Shown here: positions 1-23,734 of the stretch, in pieces
How positions within the stretch are numbered: position 1 is the first letter of the stretch
How the letters are laid out: every line of letters starts with the position of its first letter
Assembly: GCA_935421135.1 (NCBI GenBank)
Contig: OW285188.1
Span: 17,337,233 to 17,401,232 of the forward strand
Direction: 5' to 3'
Source: Bugulina stolonifera
Lineage: Eukaryota; Bryozoa; Gymnolaemata; Cheilostomatida; Bugulidae
Length of the DNA stretch: 64,000 nt
Program-made: the position numbers and the translations under genes
The notes under the pieces: model-generated
Told to the model about the DNA's origin: nothing
What the model saw: the letters and a program-made list of their open reading frames with translations, nothing else
Database searches by the model: none

Positions 1-1009
1 ACATATTCACCATTATAAGCAATTTTACCTAAATGTTGCCACTGTCAGTAGTACCTAAGGCTTGTATTTTGTTTGATTATAAATTCTGTTACATATAGCG
101 TACATATGTGACCCCTTCTGTCATAATCAGGCATCGAGAGGTCCATAAAATTGCAGCAAGGCCTTTATTAATCAGCAAATGTTACCTACTTAGAACCAAT
201 ACACATGCTGATAATAGTAGAAACACCCACAATAAAGATATTGGATTGTCAGTTATCTCCAACTACATGTACTTCTTGTATTATTGGTGGTTATAGCTTC
301 ACAAAAAGATTTTGGCCCTCCCGATGTCTGATTCTGACAGCAGGGGGCATATATATATAATCATACCAAGGAGTAAGAGAGAAGGAGGCTCGTCCATGAA
401 AACCTGCATATATGTTACAATGGCAAGTAAATTCGCCAGATTTGAAGAAAATTGCGTATCTCAACATAAAATGACACTTTTTTCAAATACCAACATGCTC
501 AACAAAATAAGGAAAAATAATACTTGCTGCAATTGGTTAAGTTGAAATCAAAATTTAAATTTTGTTCCTTCATAGTAAAACAAACGTACAAACGCCAAAA
601 TCGCGGTTAAAATGAGCAAATTTGTGCAACACGTTTCTCTAACATCAGGACTCCGTATACTTAATTTGATTTATGGTGTATAGTTCAGATACTATTTTAG
701 TTGGTAGGCTAGTTTGTGGGCCCTACAGCATGCCGACACTAAATGAAAATAGTGCTCAAACTATAGGCTATGTCAATAAACAATAATGTTTATCTCTCCA
801 TAGAAATGATTTTGATTGGATGCTATAACTGTGACGTCTTAAGCCTCAGAGCTGTGCACATGTGCATTGCTGTTTAACAATGAGGAAGCGCATCACGATT
901 TAACAGAGTTGTCTACTCGCTTAATGCCAGTGACTCATGTGCTCATATTTTTAAACCGAGGAGCCTCCTTCTCTCTTACTCCTTGATCATACGTATTATA
1001 TTTTGGCAG
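1..1009 (+). other. Intron of GATD3-like gene, carrying a TIR element
   Basis: No coding exon is recognisable before the acceptor at 1009/1010. Positions 367-985 are a terminal-inverted-repeat element listed separately. The short ORFs here match nothing I recognise. Confidence 0.6.
367..985. mobile_element. Nonautonomous DNA transposon with 25-bp perfect TIRs
   Basis: The left end starts CAAGGAGTAAGAGAGAAGG (367-391 for the whole TIR). The right end (961-985) is its exact reverse complement over 25 bp. Both sides are flanked by ATCATAC (360-366 and 986-992), a 7-bp target site duplication. The 619-bp body has no transposase ORF. The superfamily is uncertain: a 7-bp duplication is not the hAT norm of 8 bp. 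Confidence 0.82.
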
Positions 1010-1916
1010 GTCCAATTGGGCACTAAAAGGACCAGACTGCACTGTCAATGAGGAAGTTGAACGGGTTGTTAAGGATTTCCACACGAATAAGAAGCCAATA
1101 GCGTAAGACAACTCCTTATTAATAAATACTTTCCTAAATTTACAACGCTATTTACTTTTGAATAAACCTTACAGTTTCCTTAAATCTACTGTCTATACTG
1201 GGTGTGATGTGATTGTTATCTGGAGGGTGTAGTTGTCCTCTCAAAGCAAGGAAGCACAACTTTTTGACAAATAGCGGTGTATTTGGTAACTTTTATTTTA
1301 GTTTTCTACTTAAGTCATATCTGTTGTTACTGTGTTAAAAATGCATTGTAGTTTGTGCTGCATATCCCCTGTGCTGGCTGCCAAGACTATACCTGGCTGT
1401 GAGGTCACTGTGGGACATGGTAGTGGTGACCACTGGCCATATGCTGAGACAGTGGCTGGAATAGAGAAAGCTGGGGCCAAACATGTGGTGAAAGATGTTA
1501 CTATATCCTTTACTTTTCAGCACATTGCAGTATAGCATGTACATATTATATTGCAATATGCCTGCAGTAAAATGCAGTAACAATGCATGTACAGTATATG
1601 CGAGTATAAGCAAGTATATTTTAATGTTGTTGTGTATCAACTATGCCATAGCCAGCCACATAGATTGTTGTACGTGACAAGCTATTCAAGCTTATATTCA
1701 GTGTTAGTTTTTTGGCACTATGTGTAGTTTTTCAATATTGCTTGATCGTGCTATTACCTTGACCTATGCGTTCACGAATGTCATGTGGATGAGAGTAACA
1801 AGCTGGTCACCTCTCCTGCCTTCATGTATGGTGACGAATCACAGGGCTGGAACTCTTTGCATCTCATCCATGATGGAATTGGCAAGATGATCACTGCTGC
1901 ATTGAAGCTTTGCTGA
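1010..1916 (+). CDS. GATD3: GATD3/ES1-like class 1 glutamine amidotransferase-fold protein, 3' part
   Basis: Three coding exons are visible: 1010-1102, 1352-1502 and 1776-1916 (stop TGA 1914-1916). The reading includes [69 protein letters not shown] and [12 protein letters not shown], the order expected for the C-terminal half of ES1/C21orf33 (GATD3) proteins of the DJ-1/PfpI superfamily. The CC in LCCISPV sits where the nucleophile elbow lies in this fold. Family members are mitochondrial; their exact reaction is debated, and a deglycase-like role is only inferred from relatives. Exon 1010 starts in phase 2, so the N-terminal exons lie left of the window. The last intron (1503-1775) has AT-AC ends. 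An AATAAA at 2311-2316 may end the transcript. Family assignment is confident. Confidence 0.88.
1503..1775 (+). other. Probable U12-type AT-AC intron in the GATD3-like gene
   Basis: Between codons reading DVT and ECHVDE there is no usable AG acceptor. The intron starts ATATCCTTT, the canonical minor-spliceosome 5' site, and ends TTCAC. The sequence ACCTTGACC (1756-1764) resembles the U12 branch site, with its branch A at 1762, 13 nt before the AC end. Phase is preserved (phase 0 on both sides) and the joined protein matches the family. Confidence 0.82.
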
Positions 1917-3236
1917 GAAGTATGCGACTACCTTTATCATATGGAGTTGCCTGCTCTTAGACCCCTCTACGCAAGGAATGGACAATTCCCAATACATTTC
2001 TATAAACCGCTTTTTCAAGAGCATTGATAAACACAGGTGTTGTTTGCTTTTATACCAGTGTAGTTGTTTATCTAAAATTATATTCTTTTCTAGGTTTAGT
2101 TTCTGTTTGCTTACTAATTTTACAGCCCAAGTTCTCAGAAATTTCGTTCTAGCATTTCCACTCATTACACTATTATGGAATTGCTGCAACTAAAAATCTT
2201 CCATTGAATCATTTGTGTTCCATACAAAAGGTTCAGTTTAAGGCAAATGATGTAAGCAGTTTGTTTTACATCTAGTTTTGCAGTATATTTTTATTGTTCA
2301 TGGATGTGACAATAAAATAAATAATAACATATAAACAATTTGTGTATTATAGTATGTATAGTATATAAGATATACAATGTATATAATATTTTGTATAATG
2401 TAATTATAGTATATAATGTAAAATAGTAACACCATTTAGGTGTGAAGTATAGTAGCAATGTAAGCTACTATCCATAGTGGTGATTACAATATTGATATAC
2501 AATATTCTAGTAAATAAAATAACAATAACAAAAGCTTGTATGACAATACTGTTATATTTAATAATTACAAAATTGTTGTTCAGTATTAGTAAGTATTGAA
2601 ATATAATTGATCTAATATCCATGTACATAACGATCATCAAGAGTAGAGATTTGCTAGGTTATTCTGTACTCCTGCCTCTACCTGTAGCCTGTAATGGTAA
2701 ATCACTTGTACATGTATCTCTCTACTGTTTTAATCCAAGCACATTGGTAACAAAACACAAGCTAATACACTTGCTACCAAGTCTCCACTTTAAGACAAAA
2801 ATGAAGCAACTAAAATACAGCAGGCCACACAAACTCGGGTGCACACAAATAGATTTCTGTACAATGCTTTGGTCTGTAGCTCTGGGTTCCCTGAAGGAAA
2901 ACCTCAGTGGTGCTAAATTAAAATTAGAAAACTCATAAAAACAATAAAGCTAAATCTATTAAATAAATAATAATTCAGATAAATGACCTTGACAAGGATA
3001 TTAAAAATATTAAAAAGAGTGGATGGTTAGTAAACTATAAGTAGTTATAAAATCCATGCTCTAGTAAAACAAGTAATTAAAAATATTCAAAAAATTAATT
3101 TAAATAACTATGAATGTAACACTGATTAAATGTGCACAAATACAAAAGGTGGTACAGATACAACCAACCAATTGGCACTCACTATTTCGTTTGGTGCAAA
3201 AATAATTATGAATATATTTGGATAGAGAAAGAAGCT
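1917..3236. other. Convergent intergenic region between GATD3-like and PCBP-like genes
   Basis: This is very AT-rich DNA with possible polyadenylation signals (AATAAA 2311-2316 on plus). It should contain the 3' untranslated parts of both genes. No ORF here has codon patterns or motifs I recognise. Confidence 0.5.
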
Positions 3237-14450
<11,214 letters not shown>

Positions 14451-15072
14451 AGTTAACACTCCCTGTAATAACATAACTCTACTAACATTGAGATATAACG
14501 CTCTGTTTCCCTTCCACGCAGAAGGCCCAACATGCAAAGTATACCTCAATTAGTAAATATTAGGAAGCTTATCATGACGACGTAAAACCACTTGGAGAAT
14601 CACAGAAGTATTGACATTATATTATATTGAATAATGTGTAAATTAAAATAGGGTGTGCACTGCGTAGCATGTAAGAGCATGTAAGAGGTAATAATCTATA
14701 GGTACTGTCTAGGAAGAGCGTAATGTACAAGTTTTTAAACAAATTACCCCACCCTATAAGTTAATGACTTGTTGTAATTATTTCCACAATTTGTTTCCTA
14801 ATCTAGAATAAGCAAGGCGGTGACATGACAACAGTTAGTCTTAGTTCCGACCCCAATAATTATGTACCCACCCTTTATACGAGAGTCTGGACCCAATGCT
14901 AGTCAGCAGATGGCACAACAAGTCATGTATTACTAGTCAAACTGACGTTATGCTGTGTGTCAATACAAGCTGGAAGTAACATTTATGTGTAAAATGAAAA
15001 CAATGCGATATTTTAGATTCAGTACAATAACAATATAATGTGGCTGCTATAGAGGAACAGACATACACTTAC

Positions 15073-15150
15073 CTGGGGAGCAGTAGCCGAGAGTGGACGA
15101 GGTGTTATATTAGTACACACTACCTCACATCCAGTACAGCAAATTTGTCT
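15073..15150 (-). other. Possible 5' untranslated exon of the PCBP-like gene
   Basis: A strong minus-strand donor (CCCCAG then GTAAGTG) lies at 15073/15072, upstream of the first coding exon. The frame that would join is open back to about 15180 but has no ATG. Another donor-like site (CTCAG, GTATTG) is at 15827. Exon starts are undetermined. Confidence 0.3.
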
Positions 15151-18100
15151 ATACCTAATAGATACAACACAGCTTTAAGCAAATGTAAACTGATTATATT
15201 GGTTTTGTCTCTATCACTCTCTTTCTTAACTCCCAGAGAAGATTTCTCCCATACATTAGATAATTAATACATGATTAAAAGTAATAACCACTAAATTAGT
15301 CTTTGCTAACATGAAATCAATATATATCTAGGTAGTTAAACAATTAATTACACCTGCTCAAATAGATACAAACTCGAACAGAACCATGACCAGCTATCTT
15401 AGAAATTGTTAATCACTCTCTGGACAGTAATATATTAATTGGAATACATGGCAAACACTGGGACATACTTCTCATAATATGTCTTCAGAGGCCACTTAGA
15501 ATATTATTCTATATTTATGGGTACATGTTCAGTGTGTTATTAGTACTAGTAGATAATAAGCATACACAACAATATAACAATTTAATTTTAAAAGTGTTTA
15601 GTTCAAAGTAAAACATTAGTTGAGTGCAAATGAACAAAGAATTCAACTACAGGAAAAACAGGAAAACCGGAACTGATAAAAAGCAGAGCCAATTTATTTA
15701 AAACATCCATCTACGAATTTACTGAACTAGTAAAATATTGTTTAATTTTTGCACCTACCTGAATTCCCCACTGACTCCAAGCTAATAATAAATAGGAATA
15801 GGAATAAAGTATAGATAGATCAATACCTGAGTCTCTGTGATGTCTTTAATCTGCGTTAGTGTAGATGGTATCCAATCAGATAATGGTGAAGTAGAGGTTA
15901 TACCAGTATGAGTACACAGTAGTCAAGAACAGCAGCTGTACACCACTTCTCTGGAATATGAAGTGAATTGGTTAGACAGGATACAACCTACTACTCTCTC
16001 TCTCTCTCTACCAACTACTAGCTACTACTGCCTACTAGTTACTACTGACACGACTGGACATGGTAAACCGGCATAATTTGTCAATCCAGATGATATTCCA
16101 GCCCAATCAATATTCAATAGATTCACTTCCTGTTAGTGAACATCACGATACAATGGTGGCATGTATTATATACCTTTACATGAACATGATATATATCAGG
16201 TACTGCAACTTTCAACTGTCAGAGAACAGAGAGAAACGTGCTGATGGATTAATGAGTAGAGAAGTACAGATGAGCTGTATTCTTAATCAGCCCATCATGA
16301 AGGAATAACAATGGAAACAGATAATTAAGTTTTAATAGAATGACTAAGATCCTTAGATTCCTGAAACCAGCTATCCAGTGCATATAAATGGATAAATAAT
16401 AATAATTACTTTTCCTCTAATGTAATGTAATAATACATACATGTACAGTATGTGTAATGTAATGTATATAATGTCATATCTCTCCACCCCTATTTAATGT
16501 GTCTGTCTAATAACAAGACTACCCACCCTATTTTAATCTACCAACCCCAACTATTATATACATAAACTGTATATGACTTGTATTACATCGTTATTGTATG
16601 ACAATATTGGACATAATATTATAATAATTAGAAGAAAAATTCTACAAATGAAGTCTAACAATAACCTCAGGCACTTCCTACCATAGAATTACCTCCTATG
16701 CTTCCAACATGTTCATGTAGTTAACAGCTGTAGCAACACAAGTCAGTCATATAGTCAGGAGTTGTCATATCTCTTACTCCTACTGGCATTATGATAATTG
16801 AATACTCTTCCATGAGTAAAGCATATTAGATTCATTATTATATAAGTTATTATTGTATATGAAAACAACTTCAGAAGCTAAAGTTCATTTATCATGCCCA
16901 AGATACAGCCTCTCATTTTAAATTGAAAATAAATGGTAAATTCTTACAAATTTGCTAATACAATAATTAAAACAAATTTATGAACATGCAAGACTAACCT
17001 GCAACATGTAATTCGGGTATTCTGTACCAACATACATTGTAATTTATAATAATAATTTATGATATACTTACATTTATGGCATGCCAATGCTAAAATAAAG
17101 AATTTGAGAAAGGCAGCTAGCTATCTAGTATGTAATTATATTTCAAGTGTGTACCTACTTGAGCTACATGCACATGTTACAGTCAGGTCCCCCTAGTGAA
17201 ATTACAACATTATTCCATGATTAGTATTACAGGTAGATTACATGATAGCATGTCAGTGAGTATTGTAGTTTATTAGTTGCAGGGGTTTATCTAGCAGATT
17301 AAGAATTAATGGCCTATACGGCTCCAAATCTCTATTATATGAAGAGAAAGTGATATACTAACTTTACCAACAACTAGTTCAGAACTTTTATTGAAATGTT
17401 CAAGTTTTACAAAGGATAAGCATTGCAAATTACATGTGAAATCAGCTTAGCCAACAATACACACCACAGATATTAGATTATTTACTAGAATATACAGGAG
17501 TAAGTTTAGTGTTTATCATAATCATATACTTATCTATTGAGTAATAACTCCTCTACCTTTGTGTGTGCCGTGCTAGCAACAGAGCCAAACTATCACAACA
17601 AACTACTAGTATTTCTGCAGTAAAGCAAGTAAGTCCCTCTCTATACTGACCCAATCACCAAGCATAGTATCACTAGGTAGAGATGAATTGACAGGTATAG
17701 AGAAAGATGATGGCAGATGTAGTACACAGAATATGTAATTAAAAAACCATAACAATAAGCCAGTATGAAATATTAGGGTATTAATGTATAAAAACTTACA
17801 ATGTATTTCAGATAATACCACTAGAATCTAGATGATTATGTCTTTTCAATAACCTCATGACACAACTACATATGCTGCTTTATACTGTTCTATGAAAGAC
17901 AGTAGAGTTTGTCTTCTAGCTTGCACCAAGATCTGACCCACCAATGATATCATATCCTGACAACGAGAGACCGTACCAGATCTTATCAGAAGGTCTGGAG
18001 TAGAGACTAAGTGCACTCCCAATAAACACAAAGAGTCACTGGTGAGCAGCAGAGTGGATGATCAGATTAGATAAGATGCTGACACTAGAGCTGCCAGCAT

Positions 18101-19204
18101 CAGTTTATGAGATGCTCATAGCTGGGTGCTGACTATCTTACTGATTGTAACAGAGGGTACTGTAAACATACTATATACAAGCTAGTTTAGGGTGTTTGAG
18201 TTTAAGATTATCTTCCAATAATAGTTGTACAAACTAATACTACACTCTATTCTTATTTACTATGTACCCAGTGCATCTATACACACACTCACATTCAGTA
18301 GAGTAGAAGAAGATGGAAAGAAGGATTTAATTATTTTACACCCAACACAAATTATATGTTCAATACAGTTCAGGGAGGAGCTTGAAAGGAAGAGTAACTA
18401 GCAGCAGTAGAAGTATGAACTGGTTGCCAAACTGCAGATCCCAAATATTCCATTATCTCGTGAAATCCTGGAAGAGCATATAACATACTAGGATTCCAGC
18501 ACTGCATGGAATATGATGTGTAATTTATAATGTGGTTATTTATTACATACTTACATGAAGGTTCTACATGTAGTCTACATGTACATGAACCTTGAATTTC
18601 TGTATATAATGTAAACCACGCAGCAAAATATTCAAACAGCCAACACATATACTGCAATAGGATGTGTTATATTTATATTTACTAAAACTACAAATAACCA
18701 GACAAAGTGTCTTAGGCCAATGTACTGAGAGAAAACATAACACCGCAATAGTTGTATTATGTACTCCAGTGGAGAGTAGACAATGATATAACGGCAAGGC
18801 CTATCAGATGGGAGCAGAGGAAACAACTTGACTCATTTCCTGTAAGGTTGTATGCCAGTTAGCTAGACAGTTGATGCTACTGAGATGGTGTTATGATGTA
18901 CAAGTAATATACTGTGTGGTACTATATCCTAGATGACAATATTAGCTCACTAGACTCCCGTTTTTATTGGCTATATTATCATATGATCTTGTTTGAAACC
19001 CAAACATATTTTTATACCTGTTAATAGTGAAAGTGATATTATGTTTCCTTACTAACAGTGCAGTATTAATATGCCTCACCATATAATAGTTGTCAACAAA
19101 AACCTGGAATTGGAAGACAACTCCTGGTCATTCAATCAAACCCCTTTGTTTGTGTCCCATAAGACATTCATTTTCTCAAGCCAGCGGCTAAAATAGGTTA
19201 TATA

Positions 19205-19394
19205 CAGTGAAACTTGCTTAATTCAAACTCCAGGGGACCGTTATAATTGGTTTGAGTTTGAATTGTAAGATCACTTAACTTATATGAAACCATTTACATG
19301 TACATGTATATAGTGCTCAGCAGGGACCAAGGCTAATAGTTTGAACCAACCAAGTTTTTGAATTATCCGAGGTTGAATTAAGCAAGTTCCACTG
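19205..19394. mobile_element. 190-bp pogo/Tigger-like MITE (Tc1/mariner type)
   Basis: The left end CAGTGAAACTTGCTTAATTC and the right end, whose reverse complement is CAGTGGAACTTGCTTAATTC, are inverted repeats of over 20 bp with one mismatch. The element is flanked by TA on both sides (19203-19204 and 19395-19396). No coding capacity. The ends resemble pogo/Tigger termini. Confidence 0.85.
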
Positions 19395-22300
19395 TAATAA
19401 TATTATACAGCACCTCTATGTAAGCTCGTGAATCATGTCATCCAGACATAGCATGGACAGGGCAGGTCCACTCCCCACCCAACCTTTATATTCATAACTC
19501 AGTACAACATGGAAGTCTACCTGGTAGCCGCACCTTAATCATGGCAGATGCCTACTAACCTATGTATGACTGTATGTGGTCTGTATGATTGCTTGTTGCC
19601 AGATTTATGCAAATTTTCAACAGCCAACAGTGGAATTTGATTAGAAATAGTAAACTACTGTATTATAACAGATGCATGGCATATTAATTTTATGCAAAAC
19701 AATTCATGATGGGTAAATTAATTTTTTACATTTGCAGTACAGTCTCGGTCTACTCCCAACCCTAGTAGTGTAATCCTCGTCTATTCACCAATTATAACCC
19801 TCCTTCGGTCAATTCAGTATTGTGAGGATTTTGAATATTTCCATCATTTGTGGAGATAATGCAGAGTCACTATGCAACTCACAAAGTAACTTGTACAACA
19901 GCAAGAACTACTACAAGGCTTTACATTTTAGATAATTGTTTCAGATTCTTTCAAGATGTATCACTTCAGAATAAAATAGTCATCAATTATTTATCTAGAA
20001 AAGAAATCCAATACTACCTTCTTATTGTGCAGTTAAGTTAGACTCTTAGTTATTAGTGAAAGTGTCCATATATGAAGTGTCATTGACGAAGCTGTAAGAT
20101 GGCTCTAAGAGCAAGAATGGACTGACACTAAGAAGTGCAAGCAGAGACTAATAGGAACTAGATGTTGGTCGAGTAGGTTATTACCTCATAATTATAGATT
20201 TTTATTTATTTATTAGTTTTTATAATAAAATTGCCAGCCAGATGTCTATGAAACCAAACCCCAGTAGCCACCGCAGAAACATTTATCTTCTATTTTTGAT
20301 ATTTTGACTCCTATTTATGTTTATAATATGTTGCAGAGGAAACTGTTTTTAGATGAATATGAATCCATCCAGCAACAAAATAATAGATGTTAATGACATA
20401 AGATGAGGTAGACGCAAGCCTAGCTTTGTCTTGCAGCCTACCACACAGTTACAGACTCACTAGTGTATTCAGTTACCAAAGTATTTATTTTGTATAATTT
20501 ACATAGTTACATAAATCAAAACATAAAACAACAGTACTATGAAGTAACTAAAATAAGACATTGAAATGGTGTATTTGTTAAGATGAACTATTTCAATAAA
20601 AGTGTTATCATAAATCAGATGGATGTCACTACTGTATAATGTTGATGTACAACAAGTGACTAACTATTGTAACATTATTTACATAGTCAATGTTTATCAG
20701 GCAGATAGGAAAACATCTCTACGAGTTATCAGTTGGGTAAAAGATACACAAAAGGTGTATGTATTGGTTGGCATGATAAAGTAGTATAATGTTTTCCCAC
20801 AACACCTATCTTATTGTTGGATACATTGCCATTAATGTGCTAATACTGCATCAGTCAAACTCTATATACATCTCATTTCATGTTTATAGATATTCCGTTG
20901 TTATGCGAAAATGCAAATTGCATATTTCAGGTTTCCTATATTGAGGACTGTGTTAGTACGAAACATATAATGCATGGAGGAAAGAATACAATTTGACAGA
21001 GCAGACCTGCAGTGTTGGTACTAGGAGCAATCAAGTAAAGGATAGGGGGACCGATTTAAGAGAACCCAAGTATTGTTATTAGCTTACTAGAGACTAAAAG
21101 GGGAGAGAGAGAGGATGAGCCAGGAGACAAAATACAGAACCAACCTGCACTATGCTTGGCTACCAGCCTACCACTTGGTGGAAGGGGATTAACTGACATT
21201 TAGGAATACGGACCTTGTGTATAATAGGGAAGAGGAAATTATAGAAAATGTGAATGCCCATATAAGGATGTTAGCTGCAGATTTCCCAAAGTTTTTTTTT
21301 TAAAAAGACAAGGTTGTAATAATGGTTACACTCATAATATACTTTAGTATAGTTGCACAGCCATAATAATCATGACTGTAGGATATAAACCATAATATGC
21401 AATGTAATATAGTTCATCCATGTTCAACTATTATTATATCTTCTATACTCTATAGTATAACTGTGATTAATGAAGTTAAGCCTGTATTAAAAGCTCATTA
21501 GTTAAAATAGTTACATCATTCATTACAGAGGCTTTAAAATTAAGAGAATATGGTAAAGGTGCCTGAATAGCTCGCTATTCAAAAGTCACTGGAATAATAT
21601 TGTGTTATGTAACTTTAGTTAATTGACTGATTAGAAGCTATGGCAACCTACATCTATAGGACATGACAAGCACCCATTGTTCTAGGAAAGGAATGACCCT
21701 CACATGTCACTAATCTGGCAGAACCTCAAAATTTACATATCCAATGCCACAAATTTTATTCAGAATTACCGTCAGTGGGGGGGGTTTGATTTTGATTTAG
21801 CAGAAAGAGTTGTCTATTACAGGTAGCCTACCCTCCCCATTCTAAATTTAGGCCAATTTTTCATTTTTTGTTTAATGTAAGCAATTAATTTTAAAGCGAA
21901 CAACCACACAGAATACACCACATACATGTATTGTAGGTTTACTGAGCTAGGCTGGAACAAAAACTAATGATAAGGCTGGGTTACAGAAATTCACGTCCAC
22001 CTTGGGGGTTTCTCATGCATCCACTGGCTTGGGTTACACACGAAACATAATACTAAATTATAGACAAAATAATAAGATGTTAAATTCAACAATACATTAA
22101 GAGAGTAAAGCAACGAAAGTAGCTCACATGGATATAGGTCAGCTAGAACAGCAAGTAACTACTTTTACTTTACCTTTAGTAAAGGATGGATTGCAGGTTG
22201 GGTGGAGGATACAGTAGGGAGGACTGAAGGGAAGAGGTTAAATGTTTTGGAATTCTAAGTAAGCAAATAGATAGCAGAGGAAGTCTTCAGCAGAACTCAG

Positions 22301-23734
22301 TTGTTGAATCACGTCTATTCTTCAGTTCTTTCCTCTAGGTATCTATCTAGCAACTTCAGCTGCAATAAAAATTAAATTATAATAGTCTATAGCATCTAGT
22401 GTAATTTAGAAATACATGTAATGTACATGTATTTGAATTTATTATTGTCTGCAGTATATAAAATAAAATAGCAACAAGAGTGTCTGATGAATGATGATAT
22501 TATACACCCTGACTTATAATAATAATATTAATATAATTAATATAATAGACTAATTTATTAATTATTATTATTGTTGTTAATATAATCACAATGACAGTGT
22601 ATGTTAATTCATGTAATGTTTATGTTATGTATTACTATTTTATTATGTCACTCCCACATACATATAGTTAATGGTTACAAGTAATTACAATTATAATCAA
22701 CATGCAAAATATAGATCCTACCTCCAGTGTTCAGTTCACGGAAACCAAGGAGTCTTGCTGAAATGTTTCAAACAACTAGCAATGATTCTGTACAAGACTG
22801 CTCAGTCTCACAGAGTTCATATGGGACTGCTATACCATGTTACAAACGTTGAGCAAGTCTATTACGCATAAGTAAATAGAATAATGTTTGCAAATTTTAA
22901 GTATTCTCCAAAGTAAAATACAAATTTAAAGCAAGTAGTCCTTTTTAAAAGACGGAATATTCTAGAGAAATTAAAATATACTAAAATATCCAATTAAAAT
23001 TATGACTATAAAGAGTAAAGATTAATACGCGATTTGGGGAAACCCATGCGCCTTCAGGACTGCTTTTTGTAAAGATGATTACCATATTTTTCTAGTAGAG
23101 TTATCTCCTCATACAGTTATGATTCAGAGTACATAACTCCCATGTGGTGACAACTTGCTGCACACTTTTATGACCAAAATGCTCAAAAATGCGAAATTTA
23201 TATTAATCAAGCTGAATTGTCAGCACCAGTTGTAGTAATCACCAGTTATGACATATACATGTATTATTTTTTTGAGCAAATGTTACTTCATGAACTGTTG
23301 TAGCCCACTATTCATTGGAGTATTCTGTTCTGTTTGTAGGAACTATGTATGCTAAGAAGACAGCATAAAAGTTTGGTATGATTTATAACACATTATCACA
23401 TTTTGAATAGTAATAAATATTACGTGAATAGGTTAGTAAAATTTCCGTAGGCTAATGAACTGATACAAGTTTGCAGAAAATGTAAAACACCTCAAACCAT
23501 TACACATTATTTAGCAGTATTAAAAAAGTCCCATGGATTTATATAGAAAATAAGACTATTATGGTTGTTGCAATGGTGAAACACGTACTACTCAATAATA
23601 ATGTTCACACATTGCATATTTTGAAAAATATAATTATCATAAAAATGAGCATTTGGACTAAAAACTGAGATTAATAACCTGCGTAGGAGGCTTAGTTGGC
23701 ACTGTTTGGGGATAGCAAGTGTGAACTGTATTGT

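Larger units (their letters stand above)
14463..23734. other. Gene-poor 9.3-kb stretch
   Basis: Apart from possible untranslated PCBP exons near 15.1 kb and 15.8 kb and one pogo-like MITE (19205-19394), I see no protein motif, exon chain or RNA gene. The left part must hold the PCBP promoter and the right end the 3' untranslated part of the HRI-like kinase. The short ORFs look random. Confidence 0.5.

Noticed and set aside
15827..15935. Minus-strand open peptide ending ...IKDITETQ before a donor, as an extra PCBP N-terminal exon
   Set aside because: No ATG in that frame and a TGA just upstream; PCBPs normally start shortly before KH1, as the 14450 start does.
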